The position numbers and the translations under genes are program-made. Under the pieces are notes generated by a model, which was not told the origin of the DNA, did not search any database, and saw only the letters and a program-made list of their open reading frames with translations. A stretch of DNA of 64,000 nucleotides from Bacteroidota bacterium (lineage in GTDB: Bacteria; Bacteroidota; Ignavibacteria; UBA10030), in NCBI GenBank assembly GCA_026416125.1, contig JAOAFT010000001.1, positions 1 to 64,000 on the forward strand, in the 5' to 3' direction. Shown here one piece after another: positions 28,734-38,187 of the stretch; position 1 is the first letter of the stretch, and each line of letters starts with the position of its first letter.

Positions 28734-29030
28734 ATGGCGAAAGTTATACTACAAATATCGTATGAAATTCAGGATGATAAACGGCAAGAATACCTTGCTT
28801 TAACTCAGGCACTTAAGCACCATTTTATTGTGGAACAACAAAAAAATTATTCAATCTATGAACAGCGTGGGAAACATAACAACTTCGTAGAACAATTCGT
28901 GTGTAATTCTGAAGAAGAGTATGAAACTCTCGAAGATAATATGACAGATAGTAGTACAGAGCTCATAAATAAACTTGAGAATCTTGTTAAACAAGGCACT
29001 ACGAAGTACACGACACTCATCGAGATTTAG
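28734..29030 (+). CDS. small protein of unknown function, ferredoxin-like fold possible
   Basis: 98 residues, soluble, acidic C-terminal half. The pattern KVILQISYEIQDDKRQEYL (strand, then helix) and FVEQFVCNSEEEYETLEDN (strand, then helix) resembles small alpha/beta dimeric proteins such as the antibiotic-biosynthesis-monooxygenase fold, but no family signature is visible. It follows the zinc-ribbon membrane protein by seven bases and is the last gene before a transcription terminator, so the two may act together. Confidence 0.6.
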   Translation: MAKVILQISYEIQDDKRQEYLALTQALKHHFIVEQQKNYSIYEQRGKHNNFVEQFVCNSEEEYETLEDNMTDSSTELINKLENLVKQGTTKYTTLIEI

Positions 29031-29111
29031 TACTAGGTGATTGTGAATACTATACAGAACGATTAAGGCAATACATCACAATTCTCTTATGCATCTATTT
29101 GTGAAGTGAAT

Positions 29112-29143
29112 AAGTGCAAACCGTCCGTGTTTGCACTTTTTTT
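29112..29143 (+). terminator. intrinsic terminator after the PASTA-to-orphan operon
   Basis: A perfect 10-base-pair stem (AAGTGCAAAC with GTTTGCACTT) encloses a seven-base loop and is followed by a run of T. It lies 81 bases after the 98-residue orphan and before yqeY, separating the two transcription units. Confidence 0.85.
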
Positions 29144-29175
29144 ATAAAAAGGTTTTATGGAAAGGAGTATCAATA

Positions 29176-29625
29176 ATGGCGTTAACAGAGAAAATAAATG
29201 AAGATTTGAAAACTGCGATGAAGTCTGGTGACCAAGTACTTTTAAATACAATACGATCAATTCGTGCACAAATTATCGAATTTACCAAACGTGGTGGGAA
29301 AAACGATCTCTCACAAGATGATGAAATAACAATTTTACTCTCTGCAATAAAAAAGAGAAAAGAGTCAATAGAAATGTATGAAAAAGGTGGACGTACTGAT
29401 TTAGCTGAACAAGAGCGACGTGAACTAGAAATAATTAGTGCATACCTACCAAGACAAATAACCCGTGAAGAAGCAGAAACGATTATAGAGTCAATTATTA
29501 AACAGGTTGGAGCAACAACGTCAAGAGATTTTGGAAAAGTAATGTCACTGGCAATGAAAGAATTAAAAGGGAAGATTGACGGTAACATTGTTCAAGAAAT
29601 TGTAAAGTTAAAACTTGGAAACTAA
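29176..29625 (+). CDS. yqeY: YqeY/GatB-domain protein
   Basis: 149 residues, the usual YqeY length. Start at ATG 29176 with AAAGGAG eight bases upstream; a more upstream in-frame start overlaps the terminator. Motifs: MALTEKINEDLKTAMKSGD, then LSQDDEITILLSAIKKRKES, LAEQERRELEIISAYLPRQ near 82, and GKVMSLAMKELKGKIDG near 122. The family shares the tRNA-tail domain of GatB and is often near rpsU or dnaG, but its function is not settled. It starts the yqeY-cvpA-mutS2-purL run. Confidence 0.93.
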   Translation: MALTEKINEDLKTAMKSGDQVLLNTIRSIRAQIIEFTKRGGKNDLSQDDEITILLSAIKKRKESIEMYEKGGRTDLAEQERRELEIISAYLPRQITREEAETIIESIIKQVGATTSRDFGKVMSLAMKELKGKIDGNIVQEIVKLKLGN

Positions 29626-29628
29626 GGA

Positions 29629-30198
29629 ATGACCTTAGACATTATTATTGCAATTCCGATTCTTATTGCTATACTTCTTGGATTTCGGGATGGCTTTGTA
29701 CGAAAAATATTCTCGCTAGGATTCATCGTTCTTGGTCTTTACATCGCACAAATTACACAACACCAACTTGGGAAAACATTATTAGCGATCGGCATAAGTT
29801 CCCCTGAGAACGCACCATCACGAGCATTCAACATAGTATTTTGGGGTGTACTAATTTTACAAATGCTTCTCTATCGTTTGGCATTAGGGAAGTATAAAGT
29901 TGGTGGTGTTGCTGATCGTATTGTTGGGGCTGTATTGGGATTTATTCAAGGTGTTATTATCATGAGTACAATTTTGATGGTTCTGGCAACACATGGTTCA
30001 CCACGACGTACTCTGACCCGTGATTCAAAGCTATATAAGTCTATTGTCAATGTAGCTCCACAAATCCTTGACATTATCACTATAGTAAGTGATGAAACAA
30101 CAAAAGCTATCAAAACAATTGAAAGTCATTTACCAGAAGATGAAGATGCAACACCGAAAAGTGATCAACAACGAAAAAAAAATCCTCCCACTAAATAG
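29629..30198 (+). CDS. CvpA family membrane protein
   Basis: 189 residues with four hydrophobic helices (about 3-20, 25-43, 63-83, 100-120) and a polar, lysine-rich tail ending NPPTK. The first segment LDIIIAIPILIAILLGFRDGFVRKIFSLG is typical of CvpA. Members are linked to colicin V production in E. coli and to envelope homeostasis; in this group it often precedes mutS2, as here (24-base gap). It follows yqeY by three bases. Confidence 0.88.
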   Translation: MTLDIIIAIPILIAILLGFRDGFVRKIFSLGFIVLGLYIAQITQHQLGKTLLAIGISSPENAPSRAFNIVFWGVLILQMLLYRLALGKYKVGGVADRIVGAVLGFIQGVIIMSTILMVLATHGSPRRTLTRDSKLYKSIVNVAPQILDIITIVSDETTKAIKTIESHLPEDEDATPKSDQQRKKNPPTK

Positions 30199-30222
30199 CA
30201 TGTATGTTGGTACACCAAGTCT

Positions 30223-32583
30223 ATGAGAAATTCTTTTGAAGCAGTTGCTGAAAAGTTAGAGTTCTCAAAACTTCTCCACTACATTACGCGGTATGCAGTA
30301 TCAGAAAGCGGTAAGAAAAAGTTGCTTCAATTACGTCCACTCCATTCTATGTCAGAAATCCAGGCAGAAGTTAAGAAGGTGAGTGAAGCAAAGAATTTAG
30401 TGATTTCTGAACCATCAATCCCACTTGAATCATTTAAAGACATAACCCTAAGCCTACGAAAAGTCGAAGTTGAAAACCAAACACTAACTATCCCAGAAAT
30501 ATTGGACATTTCAACGGTTCTTCGTATTTCTCGGGAATTACGCTCATTTCTTTTGAAACGCCGTGCGACCTATCCATTATTGGTAACTTATTGTCACTCA
30601 CTCGTTGTTGATAAAGTAATCGAATATAATATTGCAAATGCACTCGACCCACAAGGATTTGTTAAAGATACAGCAAGCCAAGAACTCCAACAAATACGCC
30701 GAGCCCTTGCAGCCTCCCTTGAATCGCTTCGAAAAAGTCTTGAGGCGATTATGCGGAAGATATCGGAAAAGGATTTCCTTCAGGAGGAAATTATTACAAC
30801 CCGAGATGGACGGCTTGTTATACCAGTTAAAGTGGAACACAAAAATCGTGTACCTGGTTTTGTTCACTCCACATCTGCAAGCGGAGCAACCGTATACATT
30901 GAACCAGCTGAAACACTTGAACTTAACAATGAAATACGTGAACTCCAATTACAAGAACAGCGGGAGATTCATCGCATTCTTCAAGAACTTACACATCAAA
31001 TTGCAGGGCTTAAAAATGAATTACTTAACACATTTCTTGCACTTACAGAACTAGATTCACTCATCGCTCGGGCGAAGTATTCAATTGAAATTCAGGGGAG
31101 TGAACCAACATTTACTGATATTCCGAGCATTAAAATTATCGATGCTCGTCATCCTATTCTCCTACAACACTTAAACCGTAGAGATGTCATTCCTCTTACA
31201 CTTCAATTAGAAAAAACTGAACGTACGTTAATCATTACTGGACCAAACGCAGGAGGAAAAACTGTAGCATTAAAGTTGGTTGGTCTACTAACACTCTGTG
31301 CTCAGTCTGGTTTGCACATTTCTGCATCGGCCGATTCTGTTCTATATCCTTTTGACGCTATTTTTATTGACATAGGCGATGAACAATCCATTGATAACGA
31401 TTTAAGTACGTTTAGTTCACACTTACTTTTTCTAAAAGAAATTCTAGAACATGCAACACCACATTCGCTTGTATTAATCGATGAAATTGGAACAGGTACA
31501 GATCCTTCAGAAGGTGCAGCAATAGCCATTGGAGTACTAACAGAGTTAACAAAGCGTGGATGTATAACTATAGCTACAACTCATCATGGCATGCTGAAAG
31601 CATTTGCTTTTCATACACCTGGTGTTGTTAATGGTTCTATGGAGTTCGATCATACCTCATTACGTCCTACATACCGATATCGCCATGGAATACCCGGTAG
31701 TAGTTATGCATTTGAGTTAGCAGATCGAATTGGTCTTCCACAGACTATTATTTCAATAGCAAGAGAACACATTGGTAAGGAGCGAGCTCAACTCGAGAAA
31801 CTCATTATAGACCTAGAAGAAAAAACACAAGCCCTTGCTCGTAGATTGAATGATGCAGAACAAGAGAAATCAAAGTTGGATAATTTAATAAAAACATACG
31901 ATCAGAAGTTACTTCATTTTAAACGTGAAATAGCAACTTTACGGAAAGAAGCAATTACAGAGGCACGAGAAATCGTTCAAAGCGCATACACACAAATAGA
32001 ACATATTATTAAAGAACTCAGAGAAACAAATGCTGAGAAATCAATCATCAAAGCCTCAAAACAATCTATCAACGCACTTTCCGAAAAACTCGTTCAACTC
32101 AGTCAACAAATAGAAATGCCACCTGAAATTTCAGAGAAATTATCGGTTGGCGATAAAGTACGACTTAAGAATGGTACAGCGATTGGAGAAATTATTTCTA
32201 TCGATGAACAAATTGCAACAGTACTTACGGCGTCAGCAAAGTTCGAAATACCATTGAGTGAAATTCAAAAGATTGAGAAGAAGATTCATCACACACAAAA
32301 TTCAACAAACGTGTCAACACATTTTCATCTTGATTTACCTGTATCGACAAAAATTGATGTACGAGGTTTGCGGAGCGAAGAGGCGCTCCCTAAATTGGAA
32401 TCATTTTTAGATAAAGCGTATGCAGCGGGTATTAATGAAATTAGTATTATTCATGGTAAGGGAACAGGAAAACTTCGGAAAGCCATTGCAGAATACCTCC
32501 TCCGGTGCCCACATATCAAATCATTTCGCTTTGGAGAATGGAGTGAGGGTGGAACAGGAATAACTGTAGTAGAGTTGAAGTAA
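30223..32583 (+). CDS. mutS2: endonuclease MutS2
   Basis: 786 residues, full length. Core and clamp helices occupy the first 300 residues. The ATPase has Walker A GPNAGGKTVALK (near 345), DEQSIDNDLSTFSSHL (near 387) and Walker B LIDEIGTGTDPSEGA (near 423). A long coiled coil (about 520-640) follows, and the C-terminal Smr nuclease domain has IDVRGLRSEEAL and HGKGTGKLR. It lacks the MutS mismatch-recognition domain. MutS2 acts in suppression of recombination or in rescue of collided ribosomes, depending on species. Confidence 0.95.
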   Translation: MRNSFEAVAEKLEFSKLLHYITRYAVSESGKKKLLQLRPLHSMSEIQAEVKKVSEAKNLVISEPSIPLESFKDITLSLRKVEVENQTLTIPEILDISTVLRISRELRSFLLKRRATYPLLVTYCHSLVVDKVIEYNIANALDPQGFVKDTASQELQQIRRALAASLESLRKSLEAIMRKISEKDFLQEEIITTRDGRLVIPVKVEHKNRVPGFVHSTSASGATVYIEPAETLELNNEIRELQLQEQREIHRILQELTHQIAGLKNELLNTFLALTELDSLIARAKYSIEIQGSEPTFTDIPSIKIIDARHPILLQHLNRRDVIPLTLQLEKTERTLIITGPNAGGKTVALKLVGLLTLCAQSGLHISASADSVLYPFDAIFIDIGDEQSIDNDLSTFSSHLLFLKEILEHATPHSLVLIDEIGTGTDPSEGAAIAIGVLTELTKRGCITIATTHHGMLKAFAFHTPGVVNGSMEFDHTSLRPTYRYRHGIPGSSYAFELADRIGLPQTIISIAREHIGKERAQLEKLIIDLEEKTQALARRLNDAEQEKSKLDNLIKTYDQKLLHFKREIATLRKEAITEAREIVQSAYTQIEHIIKELRETNAEKSIIKASKQSINALSEKLVQLSQQIEMPPEISEKLSVGDKVRLKNGTAIGEIISIDEQIATVLTASAKFEIPLSEIQKIEKKIHHTQNSTNVSTHFHLDLPVSTKIDVRGLRSEEALPKLESFLDKAYAAGINEISIIHGKGTGKLRKAIAEYLLRCPHIKSFRFGEWSEGGTGITVVELK

Positions 32584-32628
32584 GCATCTAGTAAGTATCA
32601 ATTGTATAACAAGCACGGAATAGTTACA

Positions 32629-34875
32629 ATGAAACGTTATTTACCTGTACTGAGAGAAGAACCAGATGTTACACTAGAACTAGCCTTAGAACATGGGCTA
32701 ACAGAAGAAGAATATTACCGAATGCTCAAATTTCTCGGTAGAACTCCAACTTATACGGAACTCGGCATTTATAGTGTAATGTGGAGTGAACACTGTAGTT
32801 ATAAAAACTCTATTGCAGTACTGAAAATGCTTCCTCGCTCAGGAAAAAAATTACTTGTAAGCGCAGGAGAAGAAAACGCTGGGTTAATTGATATTGGAGA
32901 TGGATTAGCAGTCGCATTTAAAATTGAGAGCCACAATCATCCTTCAGCTATTGAACCGTATCAAGGTGCAGCAACTGGTGTTGGTGGCATTTTACGAGAT
33001 ATTTTTTCAATGGGGGCACGACCGATTGCTGTTTTGAATTCGCTTCGTTTTGGAGAGCTTAATGATGCGCGTGTAAAGTACCTTTTTAAAAATGTAGTAA
33101 AAGGAATTGGTGACTACGGCAATAGTTTTGGTGTACCAACTGTAGCTGGTGAAGTATACTTTGATAATTGCTATCGTACAAATCCATTAGTAAATGCAAT
33201 GGCAGTTGGAATTGTTGAACACTCCTATATCGCAAAAGCATCTGCAAAAGGGGAAGGAAATACTGTACTCATCGTTGGTTCATCAACCGGTAGGGATGGC
33301 ATTCATGGTGCTACGTTTGCCTCCGAAGAAATTAGCGAAAAATCAGAATCGAAACGACCGGCAGTGCAAGTTGGTGATCCTTTCGTTGAAAAGTTACTTC
33401 TTGAAGCGACCTTAGAAGCAATAAGAACTGGTCACGTAGTCGGCATTCAAGATATGGGGGCAGCAGGAATTACTTGTAGCACTACTGAAATGAGTGCTCG
33501 GGGTGGAATGGGAATGGAAATTGACCTGTTAAAAGTACCGCTTCGTGAAAGTAACATGACACCGTACGAAATAATGTTGTCTGAATCTCAAGAACGTATG
33601 CTTTTCATTGTGTCGAAAGGATATGAAGAAGAAATTATCAGAATATTTAAGAAATGGGATATCGAAGCTGAACCAATAGGCACTGTTGTAAATTCAAAAT
33701 TTGTAACTATAAAAGTAGGGACTACCACCGTAGCACAAGTCCCTGCAAAAAGCTTAGTACTAGGGGGAGATGCACCTGTATATATTCGTGAGCAAAGACG
33801 CCCTACATATTTAGACCAAGTACATTCATTCGATATCACTAGTCTACCACCAGTTGACAATTATAATGAAACATTTCTGAAACTGCTTTCTCGTCCATCA
33901 ATAGCAAGTAAACGTTGGATCTATGAGCAGTATGATGCTCAAGTTCGAACAAACACAATACTTTACAAAAACTGTGATGCAGCTGTTGTTCGGATAAAGG
34001 GTACAACAAAAGCACTTGCAATGAAGACAGATGGAAATGGACGATATGTTTACCTTAATGCGCGACGAGGTGGACAAATTGCTGTTGCTGAGTCAGCTCG
34101 TAACGTTGTTTGTGTTGGTGCCCAACCGGTAGCAATAACAAATTGCCTTAACTTTGGAAATCCATATGATCCAGAAGTATATTGGCAATTCTATGAAGCT
34201 GTTCAGGGTATAGCAGAAGCATGTACTATATTGGAAACACCTGTTACAGGTGGAAATGTAAGTTTTTATAATGAGAGTAATGAAGAAACAATTTACCCAA
34301 CCCCTGTCATTGGAATGCTTGGAATAATAGATGATATCGATCAAGTAATTGATAGTAACTTTAAAGAACCTGGTGATATAATTTGGGAATTAGGTCGTAA
34401 TTTCGGTGAAATCGGAGGTTCCGAGTATCTTATGATGATTACTAAAAAGGCAGTCGGTGATGCACCGAATATCGATTTACACTATGAACGTAGTATTCAA
34501 CAGTGCTTACTCGAAATGAATAAACATAACTTACTCAAATCAGCCCATGATATATCAGACGGTGGTATCGCAGTTGCATTAGCAGAGTCGATTGTTTCTA
34601 CAAAAGGATTGGGTCTTCATGTAGAATACAATTGTAAAATACGTCCAGATTTCATGTTGTTTAGCGAATCTCAATCACGAATTATTCTCACAACAGAAAA
34701 TAAACCAACTATTTTGCAAGAAATGTATGATCTTGCTAATAAGTTTAATGTCCAACTTACCAAAATAGGTATTGTTACAGATAGACCACAATTTAACATT
34801 AATGCTACTATAATGGTTGATGTTGAGAAAATAAAGGACGTTTACTACAACGCCATAGAACGAATTATTGAGTAA
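32629..34875 (+). CDS. purL: phosphoribosylformylglycinamidine synthase, large subunit PurL
   Basis: 748 residues from ATG 32629; an in-frame TTG at 32602 is less likely. Catalyses conversion of FGAR to FGAM in purine synthesis. Motifs: [10 protein letters not shown] near 51 (catalytic His), [21 protein letters not shown] near 95 (ATP/metal), [11 protein letters not shown] near 245, [19 protein letters not shown] near 272, and the second-half [15 protein letters not shown] near 502. This is the short PurL (about 750 aa), which needs separate PurS and PurQ subunits; neither gene is in the window. Last gene of its run. Confidence 0.96.
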   Translation: MKRYLPVLREEPDVTLELALEHGLTEEEYYRMLKFLGRTPTYTELGIYSVMWSEHCSYKNSIAVLKMLPRSGKKLLVSAGEENAGLIDIGDGLAVAFKIESHNHPSAIEPYQGAATGVGGILRDIFSMGARPIAVLNSLRFGELNDARVKYLFKNVVKGIGDYGNSFGVPTVAGEVYFDNCYRTNPLVNAMAVGIVEHSYIAKASAKGEGNTVLIVGSSTGRDGIHGATFASEEISEKSESKRPAVQVGDPFVEKLLLEATLEAIRTGHVVGIQDMGAAGITCSTTEMSARGGMGMEIDLLKVPLRESNMTPYEIMLSESQERMLFIVSKGYEEEIIRIFKKWDIEAEPIGTVVNSKFVTIKVGTTTVAQVPAKSLVLGGDAPVYIREQRRPTYLDQVHSFDITSLPPVDNYNETFLKLLSRPSIASKRWIYEQYDAQVRTNTILYKNCDAAVVRIKGTTKALAMKTDGNGRYVYLNARRGGQIAVAESARNVVCVGAQPVAITNCLNFGNPYDPEVYWQFYEAVQGIAEACTILETPVTGGNVSFYNESNEETIYPTPVIGMLGIIDDIDQVIDSNFKEPGDIIWELGRNFGEIGGSEYLMMITKKAVGDAPNIDLHYERSIQQCLLEMNKHNLLKSAHDISDGGIAVALAESIVSTKGLGLHVEYNCKIRPDFMLFSESQSRIILTTENKPTILQEMYDLANKFNVQLTKIGIVTDRPQFNINATIMVDVEKIKDVYYNAIERIIE

Positions 34876-34931
34876 TAGGGGGGATACTATTCAACATAAT
34901 ATGTATTATAACATATCTAAGATGTGATTTG

Positions 34932-35299
34932 TGGAGGTGCGGGGATTCGAACCCCGGTCCGAAGAGAAGACCCACAGAACGTCTCCATACACAGTCCATC
35001 TATAAATTTTCGTGTAAAGAAATTCCGATGGACAGGATATTCTTTACACTATCTCAAGTTAAACACCTCGTTAGGTGTTTCGTTGCTCAACCCTGAGAAC
35101 ATTGAGCAACTAGCTCATCATTGCGACGTCTTCATTCCAACAGATGAGCATGTCGAAATGAGACGGGCTACCTTTTTTTAGGCAGCCATTGCGTAATTGT
35201 AATTGGCACTTATTGCCTTACCGTTTTTTTTACGTGGATTCGGTAACCACGGTATGCAGTTCTATGCATCCTCATCCCCGTCGAAACCAAGTCACCCCC
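34932..35299 (-). ncRNA. ssrA: tmRNA (one-piece)
   Basis: The 368-nucleotide RNA reads GGGGGTGACTTGGTTTCGAC at its 5' end (35299 downwards) and ends in a T-arm GGGGTTCGAATCCCC plus CACCTCC-A. The 5' GGGGGTG pairs with 3' CACCTCC to give the seven-base-pair tRNA-like acceptor stem with one G-U. The CCA is not encoded. The middle holds the tag reading frame and several pseudoknot-forming hairpins (for example TTGCTCAATGTTCTCAGGGTTGAGCAA). It rescues stalled ribosomes with SmpB. The smpB gene is not in the window. Confidence 0.96.
35178..35207 (-). other. tmRNA proteolysis-tag reading frame
   Basis: Inside ssrA: GCC AAT TAC AAT TAC GCA ATG GCT GCC TAA, giving ANYNYAMAA and stop. I take GCC as the resume codon because the bases before it (AATAAGT) match the pattern before the E. 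coli resume codon (U at -5, A at -4) better than the alternative GCA three codons earlier, which would add AIS. The YAMAA end matches Chlorobi tags. Confidence 0.7.
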
Positions 35300-35310
35300 A
35301 GCTATATCTT

Positions 35311-35338
35311 AATATAATATTTTCTCTTTGTAAATCAA
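35311..35338 (-). promoter_or_regulatory. putative ssrA promoter
   Basis: On the minus strand TTGATT (35338-35333) and TATATT (35316-35311) are separated by 16 bases, ending 11 bases before the mature tmRNA 5' end. A short 5' extension removed by RNase P would fit. Confidence 0.45.
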
Positions 35339-35349
35339 GGTTTAATAAT

Positions 35350-36048
35350 TTACCAGTAATGTGAATAATATTTTGTTTTTCCCCTTAGTTTTAAAAACAT
35401 TGCTAGTAGCATACCAACTATAAAACCACCGATATGAGCCCACCATGCAACACCACCAAAGCCTGAAGTATTGAAACCGAGTGAAAGAACACCATTGAAA
35501 AATTGTAGAATAAACCACATAAAAAGCAAGAAAAAAGCTGGGACTTCAGCAATTTGGATAAATATAAATATTGGAATAAGCGTAAGTACGCGAGCCCGGG
35601 GAAAAATCAACATATATGCTCCAAGTACACCGGCAATAGCACCACTTGCTCCGATTGTTGGGAGTTCAGAAAATGGATCAACAAGAATATGGAATATCGC
35701 TGCACCAATTCCACATAGTAGGTAAAAAATCAAATACACAAAGTGGCCAAGTTTATCTTCAACATTATCTCCAAAAATCCATAAGTAAAGCATGTTACCA
35801 ATAATGTGCATCCAACCTCCATGTAAAAACATCGAAGTAAAAAATGGTATAATATCGTGCAATATGAATGTACCTCTAGCAAGTGAAGTTGTTACATTAA
35901 GAGGTACTAATCCATAGATATAAAAAAATTGTTCGAGTTTTGGTCCCAAAATAATCTCGTAATAGAATACAATACAGTTAAGAATTATTATAGAGAGGTT
36001 TACTATTGGAAATGTTCGCCGAGGATTAATGTCTTTTATGGGAAGCAC
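35350..36048 (-). CDS. rhomboid-family intramembrane serine protease
   Basis: 232 residues with a GTG start that follows the upstream stop directly. Six membrane helices. The catalytic serine is in GASGAIAGVLGAYM near residue 132, the histidine in AHIGGFIVGMLLAMF near 208, and the supporting HGGWMHIIGNMLYLWIFGDNVED near 75 is the conserved loop and helix-2 region. It cleaves membrane proteins near the periplasmic face; the substrate is unknown. It is the last gene of a long minus-strand run. Confidence 0.93.
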   Translation of the reverse strand: MLPIKDINPRRTFPIVNLSIIILNCIVFYYEIILGPKLEQFFYIYGLVPLNVTTSLARGTFILHDIIPFFTSMFLHGGWMHIIGNMLYLWIFGDNVEDKLGHFVYLIFYLLCGIGAAIFHILVDPFSELPTIGASGAIAGVLGAYMLIFPRARVLTLIPIFIFIQIAEVPAFFLLFMWFILQFFNGVLSLGFNTSGFGGVAWWAHIGGFIVGMLLAMFLKLRGKTKYYSHYW

Positions 36049-36597
36049 TTATAGACCAATCCTTTCTCGTTCTTGACGTAACGCTGTAATGACAAATTGA
36101 ACGTGATCATCAAAAGGTAATCCAAGCTCCATCGCCCCGTTCATAACATCATCTCTGTTTATGTTTCGAGCAAATCCTTTATCTTTTAATTTCTTTTTTA
36201 CCGACGATACTTCTAAATCGAGTATTTTATTCGGTCGTACAATGGCCACTGCGTTAATGAAACCACAAAGTTCATCGCATGCATAGAGTGTTTTAGCCAA
36301 TAATGTTGAACGAGTTACATTTGTATATGTTGCATGACCTAAAATGGCATTTATTATTTCCTCTGGATACTCAAGTTGACGAAGGATCTCTGCTCCCTTC
36401 AGTGGGTGATCTGGTGCATAGGGATATTTCTCATAATCGAAGTCATGAAGGAGACCTACAATAGCCCATAATTCTTCGTTCTCTCCAAATTTTCGAGCAT
36501 ATGCGCGCATTGCACACTCAACTGCATACATATGTTTACGGAGGGCATCATTTTGAACATATGAATGCATGAGCATTAGCGCGTCATTGTACATCAT
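36049..36597 (-). CDS. HD-domain (HDIG-type) hydrolase
   Basis: 182 residues. Metal-binding residues of the HD superfamily appear in order: HMYAVECAM (H near 22), LLHDFDYEKYP (HD near 51), DHPLKGAEIL (H near 62), GHATYTN (H near 88) and YACDELCGF (D near 107). The family includes phosphohydrolases acting on nucleotides. A close relative type (HDIG/YedJ-like) is widespread and not assigned a substrate. AAAGGA lies before the ATG. It abuts the rhomboid gene with no gap. Confidence 0.85.
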   Translation of the reverse strand: MMYNDALMLMHSYVQNDALRKHMYAVECAMRAYARKFGENEELWAIVGLLHDFDYEKYPYAPDHPLKGAEILRQLEYPEEIINAILGHATYTNVTRSTLLAKTLYACDELCGFINAVAIVRPNKILDLEVSSVKKKLKDKGFARNINRDDVMNGAMELGLPFDDHVQFVITALRQERERIGL

Positions 36598-36614
36598 GGG
36601 ATGAATCCTTTCTC

Positions 36615-37280
36615 TTACTTTTTATTTAGACCAGACTTTGGACAGAGCACTTCAAGTATACAATTATCACAGTTTGGATTACGTGCTTTACACACTGTTC
36701 TTCCATGTTCAATAATTCTATTACTAAAAGTATACCAATCTTTTTTCGGAAGAACAACCATTAAATCAGATTCTACTTTTATTGGACTTGTGTGAGTTGT
36801 CAGACCTAACCTATACGATACTCTACGCACATGTGTATCAACAACTATGCCCTCTGCTTTGCCAAAAGCACCTCCTAAAACACAGTTTGCGGTTTTACGT
36901 CCTACTCCTGGTAACAATGTGAGTTCTTTTAGAGTATTAGGTACTTTACCATTATACTTTTCTACCAAGACACGTGATAGAGAAATAAGATTCTTTGCTT
37001 TTACCTTGTAAAAACCGGTTGAACGGATAATTTTTTCAACATCTGGTTGACGTGCAGATGCAAGTGATTGAACAGTTGGAAAAACATGAAACAATGTTGG
37101 AGTTACCATATTGACACGTTTGTCGGTACACTGTGCTGAAAGTATTGTCGCGATAAGCAACTGATAAGGAGTTTTAAACTTCAAAGCTGTTTTAGCATTC
37201 GGATATTCATGCTTGAGCTTTTCGTTAATTATTTTAGCACGAGCTTTTCTTTGTTCTTGTGTTTCATTATATACAGTCAT
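36615..37280 (-). CDS. nth: endonuclease III (DNA glycosylase/AP lyase)
   Basis: 221 residues, normal length. Removes oxidised pyrimidines and cleaves abasic sites in base excision repair. The helix-hairpin-helix LPGVGRKTANCVLGGAFG contains the catalytic lysine (near 126), VVDTHVRRVSYRLGL the catalytic aspartate (near 144), and the C-terminal iron-sulfur motif C-x6-C-x2-C-x5-C (CKARNPNCDNCILEVLC) is intact. The start overlaps the upstream orphan stop by one base (TAATG). Confidence 0.96.
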   Translation of the reverse strand: MTVYNETQEQRKARAKIINEKLKHEYPNAKTALKFKTPYQLLIATILSAQCTDKRVNMVTPTLFHVFPTVQSLASARQPDVEKIIRSTGFYKVKAKNLISLSRVLVEKYNGKVPNTLKELTLLPGVGRKTANCVLGGAFGKAEGIVVDTHVRRVSYRLGLTTHTSPIKVESDLMVVLPKKDWYTFSNRIIEHGRTVCKARNPNCDNCILEVLCPKSGLNKK

Positions 37281-38185
37281 TATAATGTTTCGCTTTCCTC
37301 AAGTTTTTCAAATTCTCCAATAGACAATGTTAATTTATTTGGATTATTTCGTTTTAACCCTTTTTGTAAATCACTGCGAACTATATCCCGAAAATGATGT
37401 AGCTCTTCCCTATCTGAAAATTCAAATACAAAAACTTCTTCACCTGTATATGATGGTAAAAGATGAGATTGTAAATGATACCATGAAAATTCGGAAAGTG
37501 TATTAGTAAGAAGATCATAGCTTGCTGTACTATTGTGCTGAGTGGATTTCACAACTATCTTCCCTTTGTAACGATGAGAAACAAGTTTTTTAGTTGACCG
37601 ATCGACGAGAATGTATGAAGTAACAATTGGTACAGCAACAGAAGAAAAGTATTGGTTATATTTTTCGGTTAGATTGTTTCGAATAAATAGCTCAAGATGG
37701 TAAAGAAACTCTACATGTGAAAAGTAAAACCATGTCTCAAAAAGTCCATGGGTTGTTGTCGTTGGTGAAAGTTGTTTCTTGTACTGAGTAAAGTAGTGAG
37801 TATAGATTTTTTTTAATTGTGCATTCAGAGTTGTTGGAAATAAATACTTATAGCCATTAACATTAAATTTTAGATGGTGACTGAGTGGAGTTGTGAAAAG
37901 TTCTTGGAGTTGTTCGATTATTATTTTTTTGAGTTCTTCAACATCAGATCTCAATGGTAGCGTTAAAAATTCAGCAAGACTGCCTTGGAGAATTTTCGCG
38001 GCTCTATGAAAGCATTCTTTACGCTCTTCGTTAACGTGTGTTTTAAAGTTATCACCCCACTGTCGTAATTCGGAGTAAAATTCAATAAGATTTTGTCTGT
38101 ACTCCAAACTATGGATTGTTTCTGGCATGGTGTGGATTATTGATGTGTACATGTGATACTCATCAGCAGGGTTGAGCATTTCCAT
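37280..38185 (-). CDS. protein of unknown function between polX and nth
   Basis: 301 residues, soluble, helical in the first two thirds. I recognise no family. The N-terminal part (NLIEFYSELRQWGDNF, SDVEELKKIIIEQLQEL) looks like a helical bundle and the C-terminal third has short strands (KIVVKSTQHN, EVFVFEFSDREELHHFRDIV). No nuclease, ATPase or zinc motif. It starts two bases after polX and overlaps nth by one base, so it is translated with two DNA repair genes. A DNA-related role is a guess from position only. Confidence 0.6.
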   Translation of the reverse strand: MEMLNPADEYHMYTSIIHTMPETIHSLEYRQNLIEFYSELRQWGDNFKTHVNEERKECFHRAAKILQGSLAEFLTLPLRSDVEELKKIIIEQLQELFTTPLSHHLKFNVNGYKYLFPTTLNAQLKKIYTHYFTQYKKQLSPTTTTHGLFETWFYFSHVEFLYHLELFIRNNLTEKYNQYFSSVAVPIVTSYILVDRSTKKLVSHRYKGKIVVKSTQHNSTASYDLLTNTLSEFSWYHLQSHLLPSYTGEEVFVFEFSDREELHHFRDIVRSDLQKGLKRNNPNKLTLSIGEFEKLEESETL

Positions 38186-38187
38186 TA

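Noticed and set aside
34899-34916. Six-base-pair AT hairpin (ATATGT/ACATAT) between purL and ssrA as a terminator
   Set aside because: No G-C-rich stem and no following T-run on either strand; too weak to call.
34924-35181. Open reading frame of 85 codons on the plus strand
   Set aside because: It lies entirely on the complement of the tmRNA; its apparent sequence is explained by the RNA structure.
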